Of a DNA stretch of 64,000 bases, positions 15,521 through 25,289 are shown piece by piece. The translations under genes were made by a program, and so were the position numbers. Below the pieces are notes generated by a model. The model saw only the letters and a program-made list of their open reading frames with translations. It ran no database searches and had not been told where the DNA came from. This DNA is from Mastigocoleus testarum BC008 (GTDB lineage: Bacteria; Cyanobacteriota; Cyanobacteriia; Cyanobacteriales; Nostocaceae), in contig NZ_LMTZ01000099.1 in the NCBI RefSeq assembly GCF_001456025.1, forward strand, positions 57,717 through 121,716, read 5' to 3'. The stretch's first letter is position 1, and the number at the start of each line of letters is the position of its first letter.

Positions 15521-17165
15521 CTTGAAATCTTACGAATCCCGCTTGCGGGATTGAAACAACAGGGTTAGTATCATCTACGCCAGAGTTAGTTCTCTTGAAA
15601 TCTTACGAATCCCGCTTGCGGGATTGAAACATTGTGTACCGGCTCGGAGGTCGCCACCTTAGCGCTTGAAATCTTACGAATCCCGCTTGCGGGATTGAAA
15701 CTCCTTGCTAGCTGAACACAAAGTTTATCTAAATTAGCTTGAAATCTTACGAATCCCGCTTGCGGGATTGAAACGACAGTAGCAAAATTGAGTACTTTAA
15801 AAATTACTATCTTGAAATCTTACGAATCCCGCTTGCGGGATTGAAACTTAATTATCCACATTATTTTTCTAGAATTTTGTAATCTTGAAATCTTACGAAT
15901 CCCGCTTGCGGGATTGAAACAATTTGAGTAAGGCGCTTGCTGATTTGAGTGATTTTACTTGAAATCTTACGAATCCCGCTTGCGGGATTGAAACAAATTC
16001 TTCTTTTTCCGGGGTGGTTGTCTCGTTATCCTTGAAATCTTACGAATCCCGCTTGCGGGATTGAAACATTTGAATCACAAAATACAATAAAATATTGCTA
16101 ATTTCCTAGCTTGAAATCTTACGAATCCCGCTTGCGGGATTGAAACCTAAATTGATCTGCACTACATTGAATATCAAAAGAGCTTGAAATCTTACGAATC
16201 CCGCTTGCGGGATTGAAACAATTCAAACCCTGCAATTACACCACTAATAGCGTTAGCTTGAAATCTTACGAATCCCGCTTGCGGGATTGAAACGTGGAAA
16301 ATATGCGGATAATTGCTTGAATATTTCTTTCTTGAAATCTTACGAATCCCGCTTGCGGGATTGAAACCGTTTGGCAAGACGCCCCCACCAATGATGAAAC
16401 TATCTTGAAATCTTACGAATCCCGCTTGCGGGATTGAAACACGTTTTGGTGGATTTCACCTCTCGGAATAAATCTCTTCTTGAAATCTTACGAATCCCGC
16501 TTGCGGGATTGAAACAGCAAACTGTGAATAGTTATCCCCCAATTCCGCAACCTTGAAATCTTACGAATCCCGCTTGCGGGATTGAAACCATCAGGGAGTC
16601 TATTCTTTCGTCCAGATACAAGCTTGAAATCTTACGAATCCCGCTTGCGGGATTGAAACACCAAATCGCTTTTTTCCGTCTGGCAACAGTTTCCCTTGAA
16701 ATCTTACGAATCCCGCTTGCGGGATTGAAACATTATTTCAGTTGGAATTGCTTTTCCAAGGCAAAACTTGAAATCTTACGAATCCCGCTTGCGGGATTGA
16801 AACGTCGTTAATATTAAGCACCCAAATACCATCAGCAAGCTTGAAATCTTACGAATCCCGCTTGCGGGATTGAAACTCTTCTGGCGAAATATCGGACAAC
16901 TTTTCCTTGCTTGAAATCTTACGAATCCCGCTTGCGGGATTGAAACAATTACAACGGGAATTCATACGTTTGGCGCAATAACCTTGAAATCTTACGAATC
17001 CCGCTTGCGGGATTGAAACATCACGAATCACACCTTGGATCAACCGCCTTGCAGGCTTGAAACATTACGAATCCTGCTCGCGGGATTGAAACTAGAACAC
17101 CGTCATAGTGAAATTGGGATTAAAGACGCTTGAAACATTACGAATCCTGCTCGCGGGATTGAAAC
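15521..17165 (+). CRISPR. CRISPR array 1, 23 repeats
   Basis: The 37-nt repeat begins CTTGAAATCTTACGAATCCC and ends GCTTGCGGGATTGAAAC. It starts at 15521, 15594, 15665, 15738, 15811, 15884, 15958, 16031, 16110, 16183, 16257, 16331, 16404, 16479, 16552, 16623, 16695, 16767, 16840, 16910, 16983, 17056 and 17129. Spacers are 33-42 nt, mostly 35-37. The first 21 repeats are identical; the last two differ (CATTACGAATCCTGCTCGC), marking the old distal end and a rightward orientation from the leader. The repeat hairpin is CCCGC/GCGGG and the 3' end GAAAC is typical of type I/III arrays. The array is cut off by an IS200/IS605-type element. Confidence 0.97.
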
Positions 17166-17215
17166 GTTAACCTGCGGTTGGGATTACTTCCACACACACG
17201 TAAATAGTTTGGGAG

Positions 17216-19112
17216 CTTGGTAGCCCTGCTCTTTTAAGGCAGGGTGGAAAAGCGACACGGGCAGTTTTAACTGCCATTCTCTACGATTAATTGGTCAACA
17301 TACAACCTCAATTTTTCTTGCCAGTTTGGGACTAGCTTGAGTTTTTCTTTCTGCCCTTCATAACCTCTAAAGCCGATTATCTGTTTGTCCAGAGGTCGGC
17401 TTAATATTTTTTTTGCACCAAGTTTGTTATTTTTCTGAAAAGGCATTGACTTTTATTGTAGTAGTTCGTTAACATACATATAACATACATTTGGAGGTCG
17501 TTAGCGCAGCGTCGCCGCAGGTGATACAAATGGCTAAGGCTACAACACCATCATTCATAACGGAAATCCCCTTAAAAGTAGACAGCAAACTAGGAAGTAA
17601 TCTTGATGCAAGGTTTCAGGCTGGCAGACAACTTTTAAATGCTTGCTTGAATGAAGCGTTAATTCGTATGGAGTTGGTGCGTAAGTCGGAGCCATATCAA
17701 CAAGCTAAAAGATTAAACAGACAAAAGCAGAAAAAACAACGGAAGGATTTATTTAAAAAAGCTAGAGAGCAATATAGATTTAGCGAGTACGATTTGCATA
17801 GTTTTGCAACTATTACGGCTAAGTCTAGCGTTTGGATAGCTAAAAATGTTGATTCAAATACTCAGCAGAAACTTGCGACAAGAGCATTTAAGGCTGTTGA
17901 AAAAATATTGTTTGGACAAGCTAAACATGCACGGTTTAAGGTTTCTTCTCGTTTTAAGTCTGTTGAAAGGAAGTCAAACAAGCAAGGTCTGCGCTGGCTT
18001 AAGGACAAAGTTGTTTGGTGTGGTTTAACCATTGAGCCGATTATTGATTGGAATAATCCAGTAATGGTTCATGGAGTAAATTCACCGGTTAAATATTGTC
18101 GTCTGTTGTGGCGCAACCTTAACGGCAAAAAACGTTGGTACATCCAACTAATAAATAAAGGCACGCCTTATCAAAAACCACAGAACTACAGTATTAAAGG
18201 TACTGTGGGGCTTGATGTGAACATATCCAACGTTGCTTTTGTCGCCGACAATCAATCCGGTCTGCTACCTTTTGCTGACAAAGTGCCTACTTATCAACGG
18301 GAGATACAAGCCTTGCAACGTAAGATGCAACGCTCTCAACGTATCAACAATCCTGATAATTTTGAACCTAACTTTGACAAGAAAGTTGGCAATAAGGTTG
18401 TTCGCAAGAAAGGGAAAGTTAAAAAAGGTAGACGTCAGTGGATTAAGTCTAGTAATTACCGTAAAGCTGCGAGGAAGAAAGCCGAACTAGAACGACGTAA
18501 AGCCAGTTATGCAAAGTTTCAAAATCGTAGGTTGGTTAACGAGATACTACGACATGGCAACCAAATTAAAACCGAAAAGGTAAGTATTAAGGGTTGGCAG
18601 AAACGTTATGGTAAGGCAATATCTGCCAAGTCTCCAGGATTTTTTCAGTCAGAATTGAAACGTAAAGCCGAAAATGCTAACGGGTCATTTCTAGAATTTT
18701 CTACTCAAAAAACCGCGTTATCTCAAACGCACCTAGATGGAAGTCGTATTAAGAAAACTTTATCGATGCGAATTCATAGGGACGTTACTGGCTTTGAGAT
18801 GCACCGCGATTTATTCTCTGCATTTTTGAGTAGACATGTTTGTGACGATAAGCTTTCATTGCTGGATGCCCAGTCTGAGTATCCGAGAGCGGAGCCGCTC
18901 TTGATGGATGCATGGAAGCAATATCAACAAACCGCGAACCGAGTAAGCGAGCCTGTTCGTCCGTCAGGGCGCGTCGTTGAAAGTAGGAAGTGTTACAACT
19001 CCTCAGAGCGGTTATCCATCCAAGTGCTAGCTTCTGACCAGATAGTCATTAAGGACGACAAGTCAGAAAGCCATGCCTGAATCTCCGTCACTTTAGTGCG
19101 GAGAGTGGCTCA
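17216..19112 (+). mobile_element. IS200/IS605-family element carrying only tnpB
   Basis: The left end has a hairpin CCCTGC...GCAGGG (about 17223-17245). The right end has the hairpin TCTCCGTCACTTTAGTGCGG (about 19081-19100) typical of cyanobacterial IS605-type ends. Ends without long terminal inverted repeats and the presence of tnpB without tnpA indicate a non-autonomous relative. The element sits inside the CRISPR array: repeat 17129-17165 and one spacer lie before it, and repeat 19116-19152 begins directly after it. The right end probably also encodes the TnpB guide RNA (omegaRNA), by analogy with the family. Exact ends are uncertain by some tens of bases. Confidence 0.75.
17530..19080 (+). 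CDS. tnpB: TnpB-like RuvC nuclease without a classical zinc ribbon
   Basis: 516 aa from ATG 17530, chosen because upstream codons run through a palindromic GTTAGCGCAGCG repeat. RuvC-I is GLDVNISNVAF, RuvC-II EKVSIKGWQKRYG and RuvC-III HRDLFSAFLS, so the D-E-D triad is present. A basic helical segment separates RuvC-I and II. Between RuvC-II and III, relatives have C-x-C...C-x-C zinc-ribbon cysteines; here the places read TALSQTHLDG and HRDVTG, so the ribbon is lost. TnpB is an RNA-guided nuclease that helps IS200/IS605 elements persist. Whether this copy still cuts is unknown. An IscB or Cas12 identity is less likely. Confidence 0.85.
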   Translation: MAKATTPSFITEIPLKVDSKLGSNLDARFQAGRQLLNACLNEALIRMELVRKSEPYQQAKRLNRQKQKKQRKDLFKKAREQYRFSEYDLHSFATITAKSSVWIAKNVDSNTQQKLATRAFKAVEKILFGQAKHARFKVSSRFKSVERKSNKQGLRWLKDKVVWCGLTIEPIIDWNNPVMVHGVNSPVKYCRLLWRNLNGKKRWYIQLINKGTPYQKPQNYSIKGTVGLDVNISNVAFVADNQSGLLPFADKVPTYQREIQALQRKMQRSQRINNPDNFEPNFDKKVGNKVVRKKGKVKKGRRQWIKSSNYRKAARKKAELERRKASYAKFQNRRLVNEILRHGNQIKTEKVSIKGWQKRYGKAISAKSPGFFQSELKRKAENANGSFLEFSTQKTALSQTHLDGSRIKKTLSMRIHRDVTGFEMHRDLFSAFLSRHVCDDKLSLLDAQSEYPRAEPLLMDAWKQYQQTANRVSEPVRPSGRVVESRKCYNSSERLSIQVLASDQIVIKDDKSESHA

Positions 19113-19115
19113 AAC

Positions 19116-19152
19116 CTTGAAACCTTACCAATCCTGCTCACGGGATTGAAAC
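19116..19152 (+). CRISPR. isolated CRISPR repeat after the IS element
   Basis: CTTGAAACCTTACCAATCCT followed by GCTCACGGGATTGAAAC, a degenerate repeat three bases past the right end of the tnpB element. It is probably the continuation of array 1 or of a second old array. Confidence 0.85.
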
Positions 19153-19306
19153 ATCAGGTCAAATAACTCTACGTTAGAGGCTTCAAAGATTTTCAGGCTT
19201 ATCAAAAATTGTACAAATATAAGTAAGCCTACAACCTAAATTACAATTCCCCGGATAGATATCTTCTATTTGGGGAATTATTACATCAAACTCATTAGCA
19301 TTACTT

Positions 19307-19525
19307 TCAACCAAGTTGCTTACTTAAAATTTCAAATTTTTCTTCTAAAACTTTAATCCTCTGATGAAGACTTATATTATCGTAAGCTTCTGGTTTGAAT
19401 CCTTGCTTATCCCTTATCGCTGACAAGCAATAATCTGCTAATGTCATTCCTGCGTCCGCTGCAGATTTCTTAATAAACTCCAACTCTTCAGAACTTACAC
19501 GAATTGACAACCGTGATTCTTTCAT
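19307..19525 (-). CDS. ribbon-helix-helix protein
   Basis: 72 aa from the ATG at 19525, preferred over an upstream Met at 19597 because TTAGGGA precedes it. The N-terminal RLSIRVSSEELEFIKKSAAD followed by GMTLADYCLSAI is a ribbon-helix-helix pattern as in antitoxins and MobC/plasmid regulators. A C-terminal helix (LHQRIKVLEEKFEILSKQLG) could oligomerise. No toxin gene lies beside it. It sits among relic CRISPR repeats, so it may be a stray antitoxin or relaxase accessory brought in by transfer. Confidence 0.7.
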   Translation of the reverse strand: MKESRLSIRVSSEELEFIKKSAADAGMTLADYCLSAIRDKQGFKPEAYDNISLHQRIKVLEEKFEILSKQLG

Positions 19526-19604
19526 ATTTATCCCTAACTCATAGCTAATAAATATTAGCTCTTGGGTAAACATTTCACAACACGTTAGTTCACCCAATAT
19601 TCAA

Positions 19605-19714
19605 CTTGAAACCTTACGAATCCCGCTTGCGGGATTGAAACCTTGATTTAACTCTTTCTTTTAAAATTCAAATTAACCTTGAAACCTTAAAAATCCCGAT
19701 CGCAAAACAGCTCA
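19605..19714 (+). CRISPR. relic CRISPR repeats (one intact, one broken)
   Basis: An intact 37-nt repeat at 19605-19641 (AACCTTACG form, as in array 3), a 36-nt spacer, then a decayed repeat from 19678 (CTTGAAACCTTAAAAATCCC) that loses similarity at GATCGC. This is the terminal stub of an old array adjoining the WYL gene. Confidence 0.85.
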
Positions 19715-19717
19715 AAA

Positions 19718-21142
19718 CTAATATAAATTCAAAAGACTTTGAATCTCACGAACCATATCCTGACGCAAACTCCAGGGAAGTAAAACCTCAACCTTTGAAC
19801 CTAAAGCCCGTAACCACCTAATAACGTAATAATCAGTAACTCGATAGTTCACTCGATAGTAAGCATCGGTACTCGGTCGAGATTGGAGAATATTTAAAAC
19901 TACTTGTTGATGTTCTCGATGAATCAGATTTTGTTCGACTAACTTAAATGTTTCATCGTAACTAATTTTAGTAAAAGTATCGTGAATGCTTACACCATCA
20001 ACATAACTTTGATGGAAATCTCGGTCGAAACGCAATATCATTAATGCCTTATCTTTATAAAAGTCACATCCCCAAGCTTCTTTTAATTTAGTATTGACGA
20101 CTTTAGGAGTAGGTAGTTGATTATTCTCATGGATTTCTCTTAATATTTGAGGAACCCGGATATCTTGCCAATCTAGGATTTCTATACGTTGGGAAAGAAT
20201 GCGATCCAAGCGATATTTGTACCAATTAATATCACCCTTGGGAGTATTACCGTAAGCACATAAATATTTTGCCCGTTCCATAAAATAAATACAAACCGGG
20301 TAAATAATACATTCTTTAACTTGATTTTGATGGGCGCTATGATAGGTCAAAAGTAAAGGTGGAATTTCTCCCGAATCCCAAATTTCCTGTAGCTGACTCT
20401 GAATTTGATCTACCTCATCTTGTGTTGAACTAGATTCGGGAACAACATAATCAACATAAAGAAATATACGATGATTAGTTTCATCTATTTCGTCTGCAGA
20501 AAACTCTTCAGCAAGTACCGGTAAATTAGGATCGAGAAAACTAAATAAACCTAAAGTATCTGCTAAATAAGCTTGTTTCCTGCTACTTAGATTTACTTTA
20601 GGAGTTGTTTTTATGGTTACTTGGGCTTTTGTTAGATGTGGTAACTCTTCAACTCGATGATAATATTTGCTCCTACCAGTGGTATGTTCTACCCTTTGCA
20701 GATAATTACGACTGACCAATAAATCAAAGTCACTCTGTAAAGACTTACGAACCTGAGCAAATAATCTTTGTTCTAAAAGCTTTTCTAGTTCAGATCTAGA
20801 AATGGATATTTCTGTTTGCAGAAAGTTTCCCCATTCGTTGAGGGGTACTTCCAAATCTAACAGCCATTTTTTAATTGTTTTAGTGCAAGCACAATTAACA
20901 TCTTGATGGTTGAGAATATCTGCTTGTTTTTCATCCTTATGGGTTTCGGTAAAAAAGGCTTTACGCCAATCAGTGTAAGTAAAATCGCTAGGAATAATAG
21001 TGTAACCCCTGTCGCTGTATAGCCAGCGTAACAGCACCCATAACCGAATTGCACGGGTTAGGTTGTGGTGTTGATCGAGGGAGCCATTTGCGAGTTTTTG
21101 TAAAAGTTTACAATCTGGATTGTCTTTAAAGAGAGCGTTCAT
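19718..21142 (-). CDS. CRISPR-associated WYL-domain regulator (TIGR03985-like)
   Basis: 474 aa. The C-terminal half (about 260-390) has the WYL-like segment KECIIYPVCIYFMERAKYLC followed by YKYRLDRILS, then a WCX-like tail (VNYRVTDYYVIRWLRALGSK, LLPWSLR). The N-terminal part has several helices with a possible helix-turn-helix (LLEQRLFAQVRKSLQSDFDL). WYL proteins sense nucleotides or DNA ends and regulate defence loci. This gene is divergent from the CARF-cas10 operon with a shared 150-bp promoter region, the usual position of this cyanobacterial CRISPR-associated family. The TIGR family name is from memory; no search was run. Confidence 0.8.
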   Translation of the reverse strand: MNALFKDNPDCKLLQKLANGSLDQHHNLTRAIRLWVLLRWLYSDRGYTIIPSDFTYTDWRKAFFTETHKDEKQADILNHQDVNCACTKTIKKWLLDLEVPLNEWGNFLQTEISISRSELEKLLEQRLFAQVRKSLQSDFDLLVSRNYLQRVEHTTGRSKYYHRVEELPHLTKAQVTIKTTPKVNLSSRKQAYLADTLGLFSFLDPNLPVLAEEFSADEIDETNHRIFLYVDYVVPESSSTQDEVDQIQSQLQEIWDSGEIPPLLLTYHSAHQNQVKECIIYPVCIYFMERAKYLCAYGNTPKGDINWYKYRLDRILSQRIEILDWQDIRVPQILREIHENNQLPTPKVVNTKLKEAWGCDFYKDKALMILRFDRDFHQSYVDGVSIHDTFTKISYDETFKLVEQNLIHREHQQVVLNILQSRPSTDAYYRVNYRVTDYYVIRWLRALGSKVEVLLPWSLRQDMVREIQSLLNLY

Positions 21143-21292
21143 AATTGTTTTGAATGTTAATTTTTTAAGTGTTTAGTTTTTGAGTGTTGAGTTTTGTTGA
21201 TGTTTTCAAGATTAGCAGCTATTCGGAAAAGGGTATTTCCAATGCTATGTAATACTGGTTAAGGTTATCTTGAAAATGGATGCATTTACAGC
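21143..21292. promoter_or_regulatory. divergent promoter region of CRISPR operon and WYL gene
   Basis: 150 bases between two divergent starts, so promoters of both directions must be here. I see no clear operator palindrome. Confidence 0.4.
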
Positions 21293-22585
21293 GTGAGTAC
21301 ATCTGAGTTTGAAGCCGATAAGTTTGAAGTTGATAAGTTTGAAGCTTATAAAGTTGACCATTTATTCTTGCTGATTGGGGAGAATCCTTTACCCAATTAT
21401 GTTGCGGCTAAGTTGTTGTTGAAGGAAGGTGGAATCGCATATTTGGTACATACAACGGATACCGCAAAATCCGCTACACGACTGCAAAAGATACTGAATA
21501 GCGAGTTAAATCGTTTTACAGCAAAACTATGTTCCCTTGGTGAATATGAATCGGATGCATTCCACATTCAAACAAAAATTAGGGACGAATTAGGCGAAAT
21601 CAATCGTGGAAAAATAGGATTGAATTACACGGGTGGAACAAAAGCAATGGCTGTACATAGTTATAAAACAGCTTTTGCTAATTGTCCTGATGCTATTTTC
21701 AGTTATCTCGACTCTCGTAGATTAGAAGTCTGCATAGATAAAGAAGATTCCGAGCGCATTCGTTTAAAAATTAAGCCTGATACTTTACCAGTAAAACTGG
21801 AAAAACTATTTCAGCTACATGGTTTGGTGTTAAGTAAAAAGCCGAAAAAACAAGCTAAATTGCCAAAATTAGCTGTAGCACTAGCCGAATTATTTAAACA
21901 AAAAGACCAAGCAGATCGTTGGTTTGATTGGTATGTCAATGTTTTTTGCAAAGAAGCTCGGAAGAAAAAAAGGAATGGTACTTGGGGAGAGTGGAAAGGT
22001 CAAGATACCTTGAAAAAATTACTGATACCTTTAGAAAAATTACCACCGAAAATCATTGCAGCATTTAAAGAAGAAGATTTTTTAACAGATGACAATCGGC
22101 TAAATTTATCAGCAGTTAAAATATTAAACTTATTTACAGAAATTGAAAAATTTTGTAAATGGCTTGATGGGGAATGGCTAGAAGATTATGTATTGGAACA
22201 GGTTATAAAGATTGCAAAAGATAATTCTATTTACCACTGGGGACAAGATTTTAATATACCTCTTAGTGGTACTGAAAAAGGGTTTCAATTTGATGTTGCA
22301 TTTACCCGCAGCTATCGGCTTTTTGCTATTTCTTGTACAACTACTAGTAAACGACCACTATGTAAATCGAAATTATTTGAAGCATATCTCAGAGCGAGAC
22401 AAATGGGAGGAGATGAGGCTAGAATTGCTTTGGTTTGTTGTTCCGATGATGAAACCCTCAAAGCTGAGATTTTGGCTTCTACAAATGATGACAAAATTCG
22501 AGTATTTAGACGCCAAGATTTAACTAAATTATCGGAAAAATTTACTAAATGGATTGCTGATGTTGACCGCGAGGTTACAAAATGA
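21293..22585 (+). CDS. DUF1887/Card1-Can2-like CARF nuclease
   Basis: 430 aa, GTG start. The N-terminal half is a CARF domain: VDHLFLLIGENPLPNYVAAK, then LNYTGGTKAMAVHSY (the G-T-K-x-M-A signature), a ring-shaped cyclic-oligoadenylate sensor. A linker helix region follows. The C-terminal PD-(D/E)XK-like domain has GFQFDVAF, LFAISCTTTSKRPLCKSKLF, EAYLRARQMGGDEARIALVC. Family members activated by cOA cut DNA or RNA. Here the expected E-C-K is S-C-T, so the catalytic residues are unusual. It is the first gene of the operon and overlaps cas10 by ATGA. The N-terminus carries a small in-frame duplication (DKFEVDKFE). Confidence 0.85.
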   Translation: MSTSEFEADKFEVDKFEAYKVDHLFLLIGENPLPNYVAAKLLLKEGGIAYLVHTTDTAKSATRLQKILNSELNRFTAKLCSLGEYESDAFHIQTKIRDELGEINRGKIGLNYTGGTKAMAVHSYKTAFANCPDAIFSYLDSRRLEVCIDKEDSERIRLKIKPDTLPVKLEKLFQLHGLVLSKKPKKQAKLPKLAVALAELFKQKDQADRWFDWYVNVFCKEARKKKRNGTWGEWKGQDTLKKLLIPLEKLPPKIIAAFKEEDFLTDDNRLNLSAVKILNLFTEIEKFCKWLDGEWLEDYVLEQVIKIAKDNSIYHWGQDFNIPLSGTEKGFQFDVAFTRSYRLFAISCTTTSKRPLCKSKLFEAYLRARQMGGDEARIALVCCSDDETLKAEILASTNDDKIRVFRRQDLTKLSEKFTKWIADVDREVTK

Positions 22586-24009
22586 GTTATACAGTAATAT
22601 TTATCGATACAACAGGGATTCAAAATTATATATTTAGTAGTAACCGCTTGCGAGAAAATATTGGAGCTTCTTATTTAGTTTCTGCTGCTACGGGAAAATG
22701 GGTACGGGAAACTTTAGAAAAAGAATTAAACATACCTGAAGATAAGCAAACAGAACCAATTGAAAATAGTAATTATGATGCTGAGTTAGTCTATGGGGAT
22801 GGTGGTAATGCTTTACTGATATTCAAAGAAAAAAAGGCTGCAAGCAAATTTAGCAAAATCCTTAGTAAAAGAGTATTATTAGAAGCCGCAGGACTTAATT
22901 TATTAATTGCTAATTGTGAGTTTGATTGGTATGGGGAGAAAAAATTATATCAATTAGTTAAAGAGTTAATTACAGATCGAATAGAACGTCAAAAGCATGA
23001 GCGAAGTCTTTCTGTACCTCTATTAGGTTTAGGAGTTACTGCAACATGTAATTCAAATTTATTACCTGCTGTAGCTAGTAGCGATAAATATATTAGATAT
23101 GATGACGACGAGCAGGAAAAGAGTTACTTAATATCTACAGAAACTAAACATAAGTTAATTGCTGCACCTAAAGCTAATGAAAAACTAGAAAAGCTTTTAG
23201 CTAGGGTAATTAATTCTAAATGTAACTATAAGTCTGATTATAAGTCTACTTCTGGTTATCATTTTAATTTCTATCAATTTCCCTATCGTACCGATAACTT
23301 AGGTCGTTCTGAAGGTGAATCAAGTTATGCTGCTGTGATTCATGCTGATGGAAATGGTATGGGTAAACGATTTCAAAATTATGGAGAAGGTCGAGAAAAT
23401 CGCGATTATATTATAGCGATGCGTAAATTTTCCCAAAGTATTAAAAAAGCGGGAGAAAATGCTTTAATCGCAGTAATTAAAACCATTATTAACTCACTTT
23501 CAGAAGGTCAGGTTGTAGGAAAACAAGCAAAGTTTTCTCTAAAAAGAAATAATCTTCCATTTCGTCCTTTAATTTATGGTGGTGATGATACTACTTTTGT
23601 TTGCGAAGGAAGATTAGGTTTAGAATTAGCAGCTTTGTATCTGCAAGAGTTAGAAAAACAACCCGTAGCTGATGGAATTAAATTAACAGCTTGTGCGGGT
23701 ATTTGTGTTGTAAAAACTCATTATCCTTTTGCGCGTGCTTATAGTATTAGTGAGGTTTTATGTCAGGAAGCAAAGAAATTTGTTAAAAATGAACGAGAAC
23801 TTGAACCTGAAGGATTTTCAGCCCTCGATTGGCATTTAGCTGCAAGTGGTTTAATTGGTACAATTAAAGATATTCGCCAGCGAGAATATCAAGAAAATTC
23901 TGGTAATTTAAATATGCGTCCTTTACGTCTACAGCAAAATGCTAATGAATGGCGTACTTGGGAAGGTTTCACGCAAGTATTAACACAATTTTATAAAGAT
24001 AAAAAATAA
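22582..24009 (+). CDS. cas10: Cas10-like type III CRISPR polymerase/cyclase, C-terminally truncated
   Basis: 475 aa. The first palm-like part begins TVIFIDTTGIQNYIFSSNRL with YGDGGNALLIF; there is no N-terminal HD nuclease. The catalytic palm has AAVIHADGNGMGKRF and LIYGGDDTTFV, the GGDD motif that makes cyclic oligoadenylates. That fits the CARF effector encoded just upstream. After ALDWHLAASG the chain ends at TQVLTQFYKDKK, earlier than expected for family D4 domains, and the next gene lacks its start, so a deletion probably removed the junction. It could still synthesise cOA, but assembly may be lost. Confidence 0.85.
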   Translation: MSYTVIFIDTTGIQNYIFSSNRLRENIGASYLVSAATGKWVRETLEKELNIPEDKQTEPIENSNYDAELVYGDGGNALLIFKEKKAASKFSKILSKRVLLEAAGLNLLIANCEFDWYGEKKLYQLVKELITDRIERQKHERSLSVPLLGLGVTATCNSNLLPAVASSDKYIRYDDDEQEKSYLISTETKHKLIAAPKANEKLEKLLARVINSKCNYKSDYKSTSGYHFNFYQFPYRTDNLGRSEGESSYAAVIHADGNGMGKRFQNYGEGRENRDYIIAMRKFSQSIKKAGENALIAVIKTIINSLSEGQVVGKQAKFSLKRNNLPFRPLIYGGDDTTFVCEGRLGLELAALYLQELEKQPVADGIKLTACAGICVVKTHYPFARAYSISEVLCQEAKKFVKNERELEPEGFSALDWHLAASGLIGTIKDIRQREYQENSGNLNMRPLRLQQNANEWRTWEGFTQVLTQFYKDKK

Positions 24010-25289
24010 AGTTTATTGGTGAGGGATTTTGGACACAAGAAGATGAAGATGTTATATCCTACAAGGAACAACGAAGAATAAATATTCATAACCGACGCAA
24101 TAATCGCACTAAAGGACGTTTGGGTAAAACAGGTTCAGGCGAAATTTTTCGCTATGATGCGATTGATTCGGGACAAACTTTTCAAGCTGTAATTGTATGT
24201 GAGGAAATAGATCCACACTTACTAGAATTGCTCCAAAAATCATCTGATTTATGGTTGGGTGGTTCTCAAAGTGCGGGTTATGGACATACGAGAATCACAG
24301 ACATTACTGCTCATGAAAATTGGAACGAGGTTGAAAGTCCCGATATTCGTACCGAACACGAAGATTTTACAATTACCTTATTAAGTGATCTTATTCTGCG
24401 CGATGAACGGGGACATTATGCAGTTATTCCTCCTTCTTCTAAACAAAAGTATGCACCAATTACAAAAGTATTAGAAGCAAAGTTAGGAGTGAAGCTTAAA
24501 TCGAATGCTTTGGGTGTCTCTTTAAATGAGGAAGACAAACAAGATAAAAGACATCGTATTACCATCATAGGAGTGTTCAGTCTTGCAAGTCCCCTCTTAA
24601 TTCGCTCCGGACAAGCATCGAGCGATCGAGCACCCGATGTCGTACATCTCAAATCTAAACGTAGTGGTAGTGATGATTTAAAACCAATATTACCCGGTAC
24701 CAGTTTAGCTGGAGTATTGCGACATCGTGGAGAAAGGATAATCAATACTCTCAAACAGAATATAAATCAAAATCAAAATCAAGATCAAAATCAAAATACC
24801 AATATTATTAATGAGATATTTGGTTTTAGTGACGAAAATACAAAACAAGCAAAAGCAAGTCGTTTAATTGTCGATGAAGCTGAAATCAATAACACAACAG
24901 ATTTAGTTCAAAATCGGATTGCGATCAATAGATTTACCGGTGGTGCTTTATATGGAGCTTTGTTTGACGAGCAACCTATTTTTGGAAACGACGAAACAAG
25001 GTTAGTCATCAAACTTGAATTGCGTCAACCAAAAGATTCGGAAATCGGGTTACTACTGTTATTACTCAAAGATTTGTGGACTAGCGACTTACCCGTGGGT
25101 GGAACGAGCAGCATCGGACGGGGAAGATTACAAGGAAAACACGCGACGATTAATTTTGACAATAAAACCTGGGAAATTTCACAAGATTCAAAAAATAAAT
25201 CTTTGACTGTAGATGGTGGTGAAGATTTAGCAAAGTTAGAAGAATTAGAAAAATTTGTTGCTGCTCTACATCAGGAGGTAAGTGCTTGA
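24003..25289 (+). pseudogene. 5'-truncated csx10-like/Csm3-like RAMP fusion
   Basis: The frame is open from 24003, directly over the end of cas10, with no ATG; the first candidate start (TTG 24120) lies inside the domain. It reads FWTQEDEDVISYKEQRRINI (residues preceding TTG), then GSGEIFRYDAIDSGQTFQAV and LWLGGSQSAGYGHTRI, the second half of a Csx10/Cas5-like RAMP. A second RAMP follows: SLASPLLIRSGQASSDRAPD, LPGTSLAGVLRHRGERI, INRFTGGALYGALFDEQPIF, LPVGGTSSIGRGRL, like Csm3/Cas7 with an Asp in the loop where target-RNA cleavage occurs. The N-terminal part of the first RAMP is missing. A Gln/Asn run near residue 215 is low in complexity. Confidence 0.75.

Noticed and set aside
16192..17043. 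Minus-strand frames within CRISPR array 1
   Set aside because: They are generated by the repeats (FNPASGIRKIS) and are artefacts.
17491..17529. Upstream start for tnpB at 17491
   Set aside because: The codons run through a dispersed palindromic repeat; ATG 17530 matches the usual family start.
24120..24122. TTG as genuine start of the csx10-like gene
   Set aside because: It lies inside the conserved domain, and the frame is open and protein-like for 39 codons upstream.
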